From: Aldehydirespirator sp963662645
GTDB taxonomy: Bacteria > Actinomycetota > Acidimicrobiia > Acidimicrobiales > Aldehydirespiratoraceae
Length of the DNA stretch: 64,000 bases
Assembly (NCBI GenBank): GCA_963662645.2
Contig: OY759762.1
Coordinates: 2,356,001-2,420,000, forward strand
Reading direction: 5' to 3'
Shown: positions 40,968 to 48,840 of the stretch, one piece after another
Numbering within the stretch: position 1 is the first letter of the stretch
Layout of the letters: the number at the start of each line of letters is the position of its first letter
Notes under the pieces: generated by a model
Seen by the model: only the letters and a program-made list of their open reading frames with translations
What the model was told of the DNA's origin: nothing
Databases searched by the model: none
Translations under genes and position numbers: made by a program

Positions 40968-42080
40968 GTGTTGGGGGTTGCCGCCAACGGCATGATGGCG
41001 CCCGAGGCCTACCGGTCCGAGGCGTTCTACCGGGCCGAACTGGACTGGGTGTTCCCGTCGAGCTGGGTCTTCGTCGGCCATGAGCGGTGGGTGCCGAAGC
41101 CGGGCGACTTCCTGGCCGAGACCGTCGGCATCGAGCCGGTCCTGGTTGTTCGCAACCCGGACGGCTTCCTTCGGGCCTTCTCCAACGTCTGCCCGCACCG
41201 GGCGAGCCTGCTGGCCGAGGGTCAGGGCAACTGCGGGCGGCGCCTGATCTGCCCCTACCACGGCTGGACGTTCGGGCTCGACGGGCGGCTCCTGGCCATC
41301 CCGCGGCAGCGGGGCTTCGTCAGCCCGGTCAATGTGGCCGACTACGGATTGACGGAGTTGCGCCTCGACGTCTGGGAGGGCCTTGTCTTCGTGAACATCA
41401 CCGGCGACGCGCCGCCGCTCATCGACTATCTCGAAGGACTGCCGGAGCTGCTGGCCGGCCACGACATCGCAGGCATGGGGTTGGGCGTGTTTCTGGACGA
41501 CCCGATCGCGGCCAACTGGAAGCTGGTGATGGACAACGCCATCTGCGACTACCACCTCGGGATCGTCCACGAAGCGTCGATCGCCGATCTGGTGGAACTC
41601 GAGGGGCTGGACGAGCAGGCCGGCGACACGACCGCGGTGGCGTCGGTCCCCTGGAAGGAGTCGGCCATGCCGCCGGATCCGTGGCCCGGGCTGACCGGGT
41701 CCGCGGCGGCGGGCTCGCTGGGATGTTTCGTGTTCCCCAACCTTCACGTGATCGGCTTCCCGACGGGGGGCGCAACCATCATGTGGTGGACGCCCACCGG
41801 CCACGCCACCACCCGCGCCCGGGTGCTGAGCCTCTCGCACGACGCCGATGCCGACGTGCGGGCGGGCACGGAGCTCCTCTCGAGGGTGCAGCGCGAAGAC
41901 TTCGACGTGTGCGAGAAGATGCAGATCGGCGTGCAGTCGCTCGGCTATTCGCCCGGTCCGCTGCATGCGTCCGAGCTGCGCATCACCGTGTTCCAGCGGC
42001 GCCTGCTCCAGCTCGTGGAACAGGCCGTCGATCGCGCCGACAAGGGCCTCGACATTCGTCTATCGGGAGCGGGACGGTGA
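40968..42080 (+). CDS. Rieske non-heme iron oxygenase, large (alpha) subunit, copy 2
   Basis: 370 aa. Rieske site CPHRAS...CPYHGW near residues 77-100. Mononuclear iron site DNAICDYHLGIVHE near 190. C-terminal catalytic domain intact. Clearly paralogous to 34302-35507 but 30 residues shorter at the N-terminus. GTG start at the predicted transcription start. No reductase nearby. Its stop overlaps a 31-codon ORF (GTGA). A stand-alone oxygenase or demethylase acting on a small polar substrate is possible. Confidence 0.9.
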   Translation: MLGVAANGMMAPEAYRSEAFYRAELDWVFPSSWVFVGHERWVPKPGDFLAETVGIEPVLVVRNPDGFLRAFSNVCPHRASLLAEGQGNCGRRLICPYHGWTFGLDGRLLAIPRQRGFVSPVNVADYGLTELRLDVWEGLVFVNITGDAPPLIDYLEGLPELLAGHDIAGMGLGVFLDDPIAANWKLVMDNAICDYHLGIVHEASIADLVELEGLDEQAGDTTAVASVPWKESAMPPDPWPGLTGSAAAGSLGCFVFPNLHVIGFPTGGATIMWWTPTGHATTRARVLSLSHDADADVRAGTELLSRVQREDFDVCEKMQIGVQSLGYSPGPLHASELRITVFQRRLLQLVEQAVDRADKGLDIRLSGAGR

Positions 42081-42172
42081 CGGTGAAGCCGGGCTGGGAT
42101 CGGCGTGGCCACGCCCACGACCAGGACGTGTTTCCCGAGGCCGCCGAGTCGCTCGCGCTCGACGGCGCTTGA
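42077..42172 (+). CDS. Putative 31-aa protein coupled to the Rieske gene
   Basis: GTG in a GTGA overlap with the Rieske stop. Encodes VTVKPGWDRRGHAHDQDVFP then an Ala-rich end. No signal peptide or known motif; His/Asp-rich middle. Too short to judge by composition. Confidence 0.35.
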   Translation: MTVKPGWDRRGHAHDQDVFPEAAESLALDGA

Positions 42173-42187
42173 GGGCCCCGCATCCTC

Positions 42188-43330
42188 TCAGGTGTCGGGC
42201 GGATATGGGGCGAAGGTGTCGATGAGCCGGGCCACATGGTCCCGGTAGGCGGCCGCCGGATCACCTGCGCCTTGTGCGGCAGGGTCTGACATCAGCATCG
42301 ATGGTGTGTGCAGGATCAGCGTGTCGCAGTCCCCGGCACCGAGGCGTGACGCGATCCGCGTCCTCACCAAATCGGCAGGGCCAGCCACCGAGAGACGATC
42401 GATCATCGAGTCGGTCACTGCAGTGACGGCGTTGTTCCAGTCGCCGCGGCCAACGGCATCACGGATGGCGGCAGCCTCCTTCACGAGTCCGTAGTGGCGC
42501 ATTAGCGGCTCATAGGTGCGGTGCTGGGCGTAGAAGGCGATCTGCGCCGCCGCGTTGCGGCGGGCTGTCTCCTCGTCGTCGTTGACGACGACGATCAGCA
42601 TGGCCACCACCGTCGGAGGCTGTTGCCGGCCGGCGGAGGCTGCCGCCGCCTCCAGTTGCGGTCTCACCAGTTGCCTCAAGGCTGAACCGTCGACGATTGG
42701 GTGGGCGATCAATCCGTCGGCCACCGCTCCGGCCACATGCACCATCCGCTGGTTCACTGCGGCCAGAAGCACCGGCAGCCACGCCGACTTTGGCGCGTAG
42801 GCGCCTGGGGTGGCCCCCACGGTGACGCTGTAGTGGCGGCCGCGGTGCTGCACCGGCGCCGGCCCGATGTGCCACAGGGCCCGTACCGCTTCGACCACCT
42901 CCGCGACCCGGCCGGTCACGTCGGTGGGCTCGATGCCCAGCCAGTCCCGTATTCGCGAGGGCTGGGCGCTGCCCAAGCCCAGGATGAGGCGCCCGTCGCT
43001 CAACTCGTCGATGTCTCGGGCCTCGGCGGCCAGCACCGCGGGGCTCCGGCCCAGTGCGTAGGCGATGGCCGAGCCGATCGTGATGCGGCTGGTCGCGACG
43101 GCGATGGCGGCCATGGGAACGGTGGCCGACCGCCAGCTGAACTCTGTGGTCCACACGCTGTCGAAGCTGGCCCGCTCGGCCCGAACGGCCAGGTCGAGCG
43201 CGTCGGCGGGTCCGCAGGCCAGCGCCAAGCCGAGCCCCGGCTCCGTCGCGCCGGGTCCGGATGCGCCGGTCCCCGTCGCGCCGGGTCGGGATGCGCCGGT
43301 CCTCGATGCGCCCGGCCGGGACTCAGTCAA
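42188..43330 (-). CDS. LLM-class flavin/F420-dependent oxidoreductase with repeat-built N-terminus
   Basis: 380 aa. Family motifs are ERASFDSVWTTEFSW near residue 53, RITIGSAIAYALGRSP near 82 and SDGRLILGLGSAQPSR near 111. Residues 5-32 are Gly-Ala-Ser-Pro repeats encoded by a 30-bp tandem duplication (43245-43304), absent from relatives. No ATG or GTG is available before the barrel, so TTG 43330 (8-bp overlap with the upstream gene) is the likely start. Downstream of a second LLM gene on the same transcript. Confidence 0.8.
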   Translation of the reverse strand: MTESRPGASRTGASRPGATGTGASGPGATEPGLGLALACGPADALDLAVRAERASFDSVWTTEFSWRSATVPMAAIAVATSRITIGSAIAYALGRSPAVLAAEARDIDELSDGRLILGLGSAQPSRIRDWLGIEPTDVTGRVAEVVEAVRALWHIGPAPVQHRGRHYSVTVGATPGAYAPKSAWLPVLLAAVNQRMVHVAGAVADGLIAHPIVDGSALRQLVRPQLEAAAASAGRQQPPTVVAMLIVVVNDDEETARRNAAAQIAFYAQHRTYEPLMRHYGLVKEAAAIRDAVGRGDWNNAVTAVTDSMIDRLSVAGPADLVRTRIASRLGAGDCDTLILHTPSMLMSDPAAQGAGDPAAAYRDHVARLIDTFAPYPPDT

Positions 43331-44357
43331 GGTCGAGAAGCGGCAGCACGCCGTTGCAGATCATCCGGAGCTGGTTCATGCGGTCGCTCTCGCTGCGTCC
43401 GACATAGAACATCCAGCGGTCCATGCCCTGGGCCTCCAGCTCGCGCAGGCGCCGGGCGATGTCCTCGGGACGTCCCCAGAGACCGGGGGCACGGGCCAGC
43501 AGCCAGTCGTACAGCCCGAGTTCCCGAGCCCTGTCGATGTGGGACTGCTGGCGTCCCTCGTCCTGGTAGTCCGAGCCGATGTCCTGGGTGTCGGCGTTGA
43601 ACTGCAACAGCGCCTGTCGCAGATGGTCGGGGATCTGCTTGCCTTCGAGAGACCCCATGGTCAGCCACTCAGTGCCCACGCCCATGCCCCGGCTGAGGGC
43701 CTCCTCGGGACTGTCCCCGAAGACGATCTCGGAGTTCCACCACAGTTCGAGCTCGCTCCGGTCGCGGCCCGCGGCCTCGCATCCCTCGTCGACCAGACTG
43801 CTCACGTAGTCCACGTTGTGCGGCCCGAGGCCCATCGACAGCAGCATCCCGTCGGAGACTTCGCAGGCCATGCGCAGCACCTTGGGGCCTGAGACGGGCA
43901 CTATTGCCGGGATGTTCGCACCGACGGGCAAGTCGGACCACTGCATGCGGAACTTCCGGCCCCGGTAGCCGGCCTCCTCGCCCCGCAGCAGCGCCTTGAC
44001 GGCCACGATGTAGTCCCGCAGCTGCGCCACGGTGGCCGGGCGGAGACCGACACCCCACAGGGCGCTGTCGCCGGTTCCGATCCCGAAGGCGATCCGGCCC
44101 GGTGCGATCTCCTCGAGCGTCAGCAGCGCGGAGGCCGTCACCGAGGGATCGCGCGACAGCGGGTTGGTGACCGAGGTCATGATCCGGGCCCGCGACGTGT
44201 GCTCGGCGCACAGCGCGGCGACTGCGTACAGCTCACGGACCAGCGCGGGCGAGTCCGGCAGGCCGATCACGTCCACCCCGGCGTCGTCGGCCAGGCTCCA
44301 CCATTCGGGCCCGTCGGACACGGGCCCCTGCTGGAGGACGTTGAGGGCGATCTTCAT
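43323..44357 (-). CDS. LLM-class flavin/F420-dependent oxidoreductase
   Basis: 344 aa. MKIALNVLQQGP, the family segment RARIMTSVTNPLSRDP near residue 56 and PGRIAFGIGTGDSALWGVG near 85. ATG 44357 has no strong ribosome site. Close spacing with RidA (37 bp) and two other LLM genes suggests one operon 42188-45958. Substrate unknown; the RidA partner would fit production of a reactive imine (inference). Confidence 0.86.
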   Translation of the reverse strand: MKIALNVLQQGPVSDGPEWWSLADDAGVDVIGLPDSPALVRELYAVAALCAEHTSRARIMTSVTNPLSRDPSVTASALLTLEEIAPGRIAFGIGTGDSALWGVGLRPATVAQLRDYIVAVKALLRGEEAGYRGRKFRMQWSDLPVGANIPAIVPVSGPKVLRMACEVSDGMLLSMGLGPHNVDYVSSLVDEGCEAAGRDRSELELWWNSEIVFGDSPEEALSRGMGVGTEWLTMGSLEGKQIPDHLRQALLQFNADTQDIGSDYQDEGRQQSHIDRARELGLYDWLLARAPGLWGRPEDIARRLRELEAQGMDRWMFYVGRSESDRMNQLRMICNGVLPLLDLD

Positions 44358-44394
44358 GGTCGGTATGCGCCTGAGAGCGGTGCGGGCTGGGTGG

Positions 44395-44844
44395 CTACTT
44401 CTTGGAGATCACCGCGTCGGCGTCGATCTCGATCATCGCGTCGGGCCGGGCCAGTTCGTGGACGACCACCAGCGTGCTGGCCGGATAGTGGTCCTTGTTG
44501 AAGAACTCCGCCCTGGCGTCGTGGATTGCCCCGAACTTCTCCTTCGTGAAGGGGGGAGTCATGAAGACCCGCACCCGGACGATGTCGTCGATGGTGCCGC
44601 CGAGGGGCTCCAGAGCCGACAGCAGGTTGCGTATGACCTGGCGGGTCTGCTCCTTGATGTCGCCCACGCCCACGACGACGTCGCTGTCGCCGTCGGTGGC
44701 GGTGCGGCCCGACAGGTACACGAAGGTCAGGTCGCCGGCCTCCACCACCACGCCCCCGGAGTGGACGAGCTCGCCCACTTCGGAGGTCTCGAGTGCGCTC
44801 CAGCCAGAGCCGATGTCGGGATTGATGATGGTCTTGTCCACCAT
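44395..44844 (-). CDS. RidA family protein
   Basis: 149 aa. GDLTFVYLSGRTATDGDSDVVV and IKEQTRQVIRNLLSALEPLGGTIDDIVRVRVFMT give the family core. YPASTLVVVHELARPDAMIEIDADAVI closes it, with PAST in place of PARTT. ATG 44844 follows AAGGAG. Lies between LLM genes in an operon. Confidence 0.87.
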   Translation of the reverse strand: MVDKTIINPDIGSGWSALETSEVGELVHSGGVVVEAGDLTFVYLSGRTATDGDSDVVVGVGDIKEQTRQVIRNLLSALEPLGGTIDDIVRVRVFMTPPFTKEKFGAIHDARAEFFNKDHYPASTLVVVHELARPDAMIEIDADAVISKK

Positions 44845-44911
44845 GTCTGATGTTCTCCTTTGCAGGGTTGTCGTCACAGGGTTTGCAGGTCGGGGGATCG
44901 TTGCGCCGGAG

Positions 44912-45958
44912 TCAGGCCGCCCGCAGCACCGGCACGACCTCGCGGTCGAGCAGGCCGATCGATTGCAGGGCGGTCTCGACGGGCATCCCCACCCAGTCGG
45001 TGCGGATGATGAAGTGGTCGACGCCCAGCTCGTCGCGCCACGGAAGCAGCCTCTCCAGGCAGTCGTCGGGCGTGCCGACGATGAAGCGGCCCTTGGCCAG
45101 CTCGTCGTATCCGGCCCGGAAGTCGTCGTCGCCGGGCAAGGCCTTGTGCTGGCCCCAGTCTGCGTAGTGCCGGTACTTCTTGAGCAGGTAGGGCGCGGCC
45201 CGCTCCACCGCGAGGGCGCGGGTGGGGGCACAGTAGATCTCCCGCATGGCCGGCATGGCGGCGGCGGACGGCAGGCCCGCACTCTGTCGGGCAGCGTGGA
45301 ACAGGGCGGCCTGCTCGACGATCGTCTCGGTGGTGGCGTGGGGGTTGATCAGCCAGGCGTCGCCCATGCGGGCGGCCCGCTCCACTGCGGCGTGGGCGTT
45401 GGCCGCGATCCAGATCGGTGGCCGGGGTTTCTGAACGGGCTTGATGTTGAGGGTTGCCGACTCCAGGCGGCACCAGGGAAGGTCGGAGTCCACGCTCTCT
45501 TCTGTCCACAGGCGCTTGACCAGGTCGAGGTTGGCCTCGAATCGTCTCACCTTGGATCTCGGGTCGAGCCCGAAGCCCTGGTATTCGACCTCCCGGTAGC
45601 CGAGCCCCACCCCGAAGGTCAGCCGGCCCCCGCACAGCACGTCGATGGAGGCCCACGTCTCGGCCACGTCCAGCGGGTTGTGCAGAGCGAGCAGCAATAT
45701 CCCGATCCCGACGTCCATCGGTCCGCACTCGGCGGTGATGCGGCTCACGAAAGGCACGCACTGCGGCATGGCCATCCCTTCGGGCAGGTAGTGCTGCCCG
45801 GCCCAGATCGAGTCCCAGCCGCGGTCGCGTACCTCCCTCACCATGCGGAGCTGGTCGTCCATCCCCGCCACCAGGTCCGCCCCCGAGGGATGCTGGTTGG
45901 TGAGGAACAGGCCGATCTTGATGCTGCCCCCAGAGGCCACTGCCGCTCCTTCCGCCAT
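44912..45958 (-). CDS. LLM-class flavin/F420-dependent oxidoreductase
   Basis: 348 aa. SIKIGLFLTNQHPSG at the N-terminus, AGQHYLPEG near residue 62, DVGIGILLLALHNPLDVAE near 85 and CGGRLTFGVGLGYREVE near 110. Three starts are possible: ATG 45958 (used), GTG 45940 with AAGGAG six bases upstream, and ATG 46000, which would overlap the palindrome at 45983. First gene of the LLM-RidA-LLM-LLM operon. Confidence 0.86.
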   Translation of the reverse strand: MAEGAAVASGGSIKIGLFLTNQHPSGADLVAGMDDQLRMVREVRDRGWDSIWAGQHYLPEGMAMPQCVPFVSRITAECGPMDVGIGILLLALHNPLDVAETWASIDVLCGGRLTFGVGLGYREVEYQGFGLDPRSKVRRFEANLDLVKRLWTEESVDSDLPWCRLESATLNIKPVQKPRPPIWIAANAHAAVERAARMGDAWLINPHATTETIVEQAALFHAARQSAGLPSAAAMPAMREIYCAPTRALAVERAAPYLLKKYRHYADWGQHKALPGDDDFRAGYDELAKGRFIVGTPDDCLERLLPWRDELGVDHFIIRTDWVGMPVETALQSIGLLDREVVPVLRAA

Positions 45959-45978
45959 AGTGCCCGAGCCGGCTGAAC

Positions 45979-45993
45979 AATAGTCAGACACTT
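45979..45993. promoter_or_regulatory. Palindrome AATAGTCAGACACTT upstream of the LLM/RidA operon
   Basis: GTC-A-GAC core at 45983-45989 with AA/TT arms. A minus-strand -10 candidate TATTGT covers 45982-45977. Lies in the divergent gap with the PhyH gene. Confidence 0.55.
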
Positions 45994-46054
45994 TGAACAT
46001 GCGCCTCGGCGGGCGCAATAGTGCCCAGACTCACGGCTGCTTGCGGCGCGGGCG

Positions 46055-46060
46055 TAGCCT
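46055..46060 (+). promoter_or_regulatory. -10 box TAGCCT of the leaderless PhyH gene
   Basis: TAGCCT followed by six bases and the ATG at 46067; no convincing -35. Confidence 0.45.
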
Positions 46061-46066
46061 GGGACG

Positions 46067-46903
46067 ATGCTGGCGGCCGACGATCAGGCGAAGTTCCATG
46101 CCGACGGGTTCGTCGCGGTCGACTCCCTGATCGATGCCGGTCTGGTCGACCCTCTGAAGGAGCGCTTCGAGCGGCTGTTCCGAGGCGACTTCGAGACCGG
46201 CACCGCTCCCGACGAGGTCAACTGGCTCCAAGACAGCAGCGATCCGACCCTGACCCGGCAGATCTGCAACGGCTGGAAGGCCGACCGGTTGATCGCGTCG
46301 GTGGTCCTGGACGCCGGACTGGGCGAAGCAGTGGCCCGGCTGGCCGGCTGGCCGGGCGCCCGCATCGTCCAGGACAACGTGATCTGGAAGCCACCCGGGG
46401 CCCGCTCGCTGGGCTTCCACCGCGACAACGCCTATCTGGCCTGGTACATCCCGACGGAGATGTTCTCCTGCTGGATCGCCCTCGATGACACCACCGCGGC
46501 CGGCGGCACCATGGAGCTGGCCCGCGGGTCGCACCGCTGGCCCTCCGGCTTTGACGCAATGGGCGAGTTCCACGCCCCCGAGGACTATCGGGCCACCGTG
46601 CGGGCCGCCGCGGCGGCCGCCGATGTCGAGCTCGACATCGCGGCGGTGGAGGTGACCGCGGGCGGCGGCTCGTTCCATCACGGCTGGGCCTGGCACGGCT
46701 CGGGTCCCAACCGCTCGGGGCGGCACCGCCGGTCCCTTGTCCTGCACTGCGCAAGCAGCGAGGCGCGCTTCAACCGGGCGGGCTTCGGTGAGGGCAACGG
46801 GCCCATCTATTCCCGCTACGCCCGCCTCACCGGCGACGAGATGGACGAGAACCACTTCCCGATCCTGTGGCGGTCCGACGGCTACCGCACCCCCGGCATA
46901 TAG
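46067..46903 (+). CDS. Phytanoyl-CoA dioxygenase (PhyH) family Fe(II)/2-oxoglutarate oxygenase
   Basis: 278 aa double-stranded beta-helix enzyme. Iron ligands: FHRDNAYLAW (His-x-Asp, near residue 107) and the distal His in FHHGWAWHGSGPNRS, with the 2-oxoglutarate-binding Arg in RHRRSL near 222. DDTTAAGGTMELARGSHRWP is the family signature. The ATG is probably leaderless. Hydroxylates an unactivated carbon; the substrate could be a CoA ester or a free natural product. 65 bp upstream of the Mau-like module. Confidence 0.9.
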   Translation: MLAADDQAKFHADGFVAVDSLIDAGLVDPLKERFERLFRGDFETGTAPDEVNWLQDSSDPTLTRQICNGWKADRLIASVVLDAGLGEAVARLAGWPGARIVQDNVIWKPPGARSLGFHRDNAYLAWYIPTEMFSCWIALDDTTAAGGTMELARGSHRWPSGFDAMGEFHAPEDYRATVRAAAAAADVELDIAAVEVTAGGGSFHHGWAWHGSGPNRSGRHRRSLVLHCASSEARFNRAGFGEGNGPIYSRYARLTGDEMDENHFPILWRSDGYRTPGI

Positions 46904-46968
46904 CCGCCCACCCACCCGCTCGGCTCACAGTGGTCTTGGCGGCGCCGACGGGGTTAGCATCGCCGCTC

Positions 46969-47595
46969 GTGTCCGTTGCGTCTGCGATCCACGCTTCCGC
47001 CGCGGTGCTGCTGGTGGTGGCCGGTGTGGCCAAGCTGTCGAGGCCTTCGCCGGGCATCGCGGATCTTCTCGGCTTCCGGGCACCGATCCCGCTTGTCCGG
47101 CTCGTGGGGGGGCTTGAGGTCGCGATCGGGGTCGCCGCCCTGGTGGTGGGCGGGCCGTTCGCTTGGGCCGTGGGCCTGATCTACGCGTCCTTCGCCGTGA
47201 TTGTTCTGCGAGCCGTTCTGGCCGATGCACGCTCGTGCGGGTGCTTCGGCCGGCTCGATGCCCCGCCGTCGTGGGTCCATGTCGGCGGCAACTTGGCGCT
47301 GGCTGCGGTGTCTTTGGTGGCAGCCGCCGCCGGCCGCGCCCCGGTTCCCGCGATCCTGCAGGAGATCAGCGACAGGCCGGTCGTCGGCGTGGCGCTCGCG
47401 GCGGAGATCGTCGTCGTGGCCGGGTTGGGCCTGGTGTGCTTCACTGCGCTGCCCGAGGCGCTCGGGGCACGAGCCGGGCGTGGCGCCGGCCCGCTGTTCC
47501 GGGCGGTGACGCCGCGTGACGGCCCGCGGTTGCGGGCGACGCCACCGCCGGCCGCCCGACCCGCGACCGCGACAGGCTCGGGAAGTCGCCGGTGA
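46969..47595 (+). CDS. MauE/DoxX-like membrane protein with CGCFG motif
   Basis: 208 aa. Four hydrophobic segments: about residues 3-23, 43-60, 62-80 and 100-118, then one more near 140-160. Between helices lies ARSCGCFGRLD, the two-Cys motif of MauE-family proteins that help fold the many disulfides of methylamine dehydrogenase light chain. The C-terminal 45 residues are Pro/Ala/Arg-rich and cytosolic. GTG 46969 follows TAGCAT (46955-46960) by eight bases. Its end overlaps the next start. Probable thiol-redox partner of the Cys-rich protein encoded next. Confidence 0.8.
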   Translation: MSVASAIHASAAVLLVVAGVAKLSRPSPGIADLLGFRAPIPLVRLVGGLEVAIGVAALVVGGPFAWAVGLIYASFAVIVLRAVLADARSCGCFGRLDAPPSWVHVGGNLALAAVSLVAAAAGRAPVPAILQEISDRPVVGVALAAEIVVVAGLGLVCFTALPEALGARAGRGAGPLFRAVTPRDGPRLRATPPPAARPATATGSGSRR

Positions 47596-48764
47596 GCCGC
47601 AAGCTCGTCGAGCGGGTCTCCAGGGTGGTGGACCGGCGCGCCGGGCGCCGGGGCTTCCTGCGCTCATCAGCGATGGCGGCCACGGCGATAGCGGTGGCCC
47701 CCGTCGCCTACGCCATCCGCCCCACCAAGGCAGAGGCCGCCATAGTGTTGTGCAAAGGCTGGCGGTGCGACTCCAGCGCCCTGTGTTGCGACCCCTACAG
47801 CGAGTTCTGCTGCAAGCTCACCGGCGAGAACGTCTGCCCGCCGGGAACCATCGTGGCGGGCTGGTGGAAGGTGGACAGCTCGGGATTCTGCGACTTGAAC
47901 GGGCCGCAGCCGCGCTACTACCTCGACTGCAACTTTGCGTGCGACGAGCGCGCCGGCTGTCACTGCCAGTCCAACGGCTTCTGCGCGAGGGGATGCACGT
48001 CGGCGCAGTGCCGATGCCGCGGTGGCTGCGACACCCGCAAGTCGGAATGCACATGGTTCCGCTACGGGCAGTGCAACCAGGGCACGTGCGTGGGCCAGCT
48101 CAAGTGCCGGGTCGTCACTTGCGTGCCGCCTTGGAAGTGGGATCCGGCCTGTGCGGCGTCCCCGGTGCTCTACGATCCGGGGACCCGCTGGCACGACCGG
48201 GCCTGCCTGCACGAAGGGTTCAACGATGTGCCGCCCAGGGCCTACTACGCCGAAGCAGTCAAGTGGATGGCCGACGAGGGCATCGCCACAGGCATGAAGA
48301 GCGACCTGTTCGGTCCGGACGAACTGGTGACGCGGGCCCAGTTCGCCACGTTCCTTTGGCGCTACCGGGGCCAGCCTCGCGCCGGGTCCAGCCGGAGGTT
48401 CGACGATGTGGAGGCAAACGCCCACTACTCCCGGGCGGTGGCGTGGATGGTCGAGAACCGGATCACCTCGGGCCGGGCGCCGGGCCGCTTCGATCCGGGC
48501 AGCGGCGTGTCGCGGGCGCAGTCGATCGTGTTCTTGCATCGTCTGGCAGGAGAGCCGCAGGGCAACGCGAGGATCAGGTTCTCCGATGTGGGTCCCGACG
48601 CCTGGTACCGCGACGCGCTGGCGTGGACCCTCGGGCACAACATCGGGTGGTGGGCAGAGCATTCGACCTTCAATGCGGAGGAGCCCGCCACCCGCGCCGA
48701 GGTCGCGGCCCTGCTGCACGGCTACCACCTCCGCTCGTCAGAAGGCCCGAGCGCGGCGCGGTGA
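47592..48764 (+). CDS. Tat-exported Cys-rich protein, methylamine-dehydrogenase-light-chain-like, with three SLH repeats
   Basis: 390 aa. Twin-arginine signal RRGFLRSSAMAATAIAVAPVAYA at about residues 19-41. Residues about 50-205 contain about 24 Cys. CKGWRC...CCDP, VCPPGTIVAGWW and YYLDC resemble the light chain of methylamine dehydrogenase (MauA), including the Trp region used for the TTQ cofactor. A second cofactor Trp cannot be assigned. Three S-layer homology repeats follow from about residues 215, 270 and 325 (FNDVPPRAYYAEAVKWM, FDDVEANAHYSRAVAWM, FSDVGPDAWYRDALAWT). It should fold in the cytosol or with Mau-type thiol helpers and be anchored to the cell wall. No heavy chain (MauB) or MauG is nearby. 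Confidence 0.82.
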   Translation: MSRKLVERVSRVVDRRAGRRGFLRSSAMAATAIAVAPVAYAIRPTKAEAAIVLCKGWRCDSSALCCDPYSEFCCKLTGENVCPPGTIVAGWWKVDSSGFCDLNGPQPRYYLDCNFACDERAGCHCQSNGFCARGCTSAQCRCRGGCDTRKSECTWFRYGQCNQGTCVGQLKCRVVTCVPPWKWDPACAASPVLYDPGTRWHDRACLHEGFNDVPPRAYYAEAVKWMADEGIATGMKSDLFGPDELVTRAQFATFLWRYRGQPRAGSSRRFDDVEANAHYSRAVAWMVENRITSGRAPGRFDPGSGVSRAQSIVFLHRLAGEPQGNARIRFSDVGPDAWYRDALAWTLGHNIGWWAEHSTFNAEEPATRAEVAALLHGYHLRSSEGPSAAR

Positions 48765-48840
48765 CGGTCGTGGTCTCGTGACGGCGGTGGACAACGGTGG
48801 CGCGGTGACCGGTGGTGGTCGCACGATGGTGGCGCGGTGA
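48761..48840 (+). other. Two chained mini-ORFs (6 and 20 codons) linking genes by GTGA overlaps
   Basis: GTG 48761 overlaps the stop of the Cys-rich gene and encodes VTVVVS, stopping at 48781. GTG 48778 overlaps that stop and encodes 20 residues, stopping at 48840. GTG 48837 of the MauD-like gene overlaps that stop in turn. The 21-bp sequence GGCGCGGTGACGGTCKTGGTC is present at both ends (48755 and 48831), so the mini-ORFs arose from a 76-bp duplication of the start region. They would keep ribosomes on the mRNA. Confidence 0.5.

Noticed and set aside
42284..42295. GTCTGAC inside an LLM gene as another operator
   Set aside because: Lies deep in coding sequence without flanking arms or promoter boxes; likely chance.
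47592..48764. Genuine methylamine dehydrogenase operon
   Set aside because: Only light-chain-like, MauE-like and MauD-like genes are seen; heavy chain and MauG are missing and the light-chain-like part is fused to SLH repeats.
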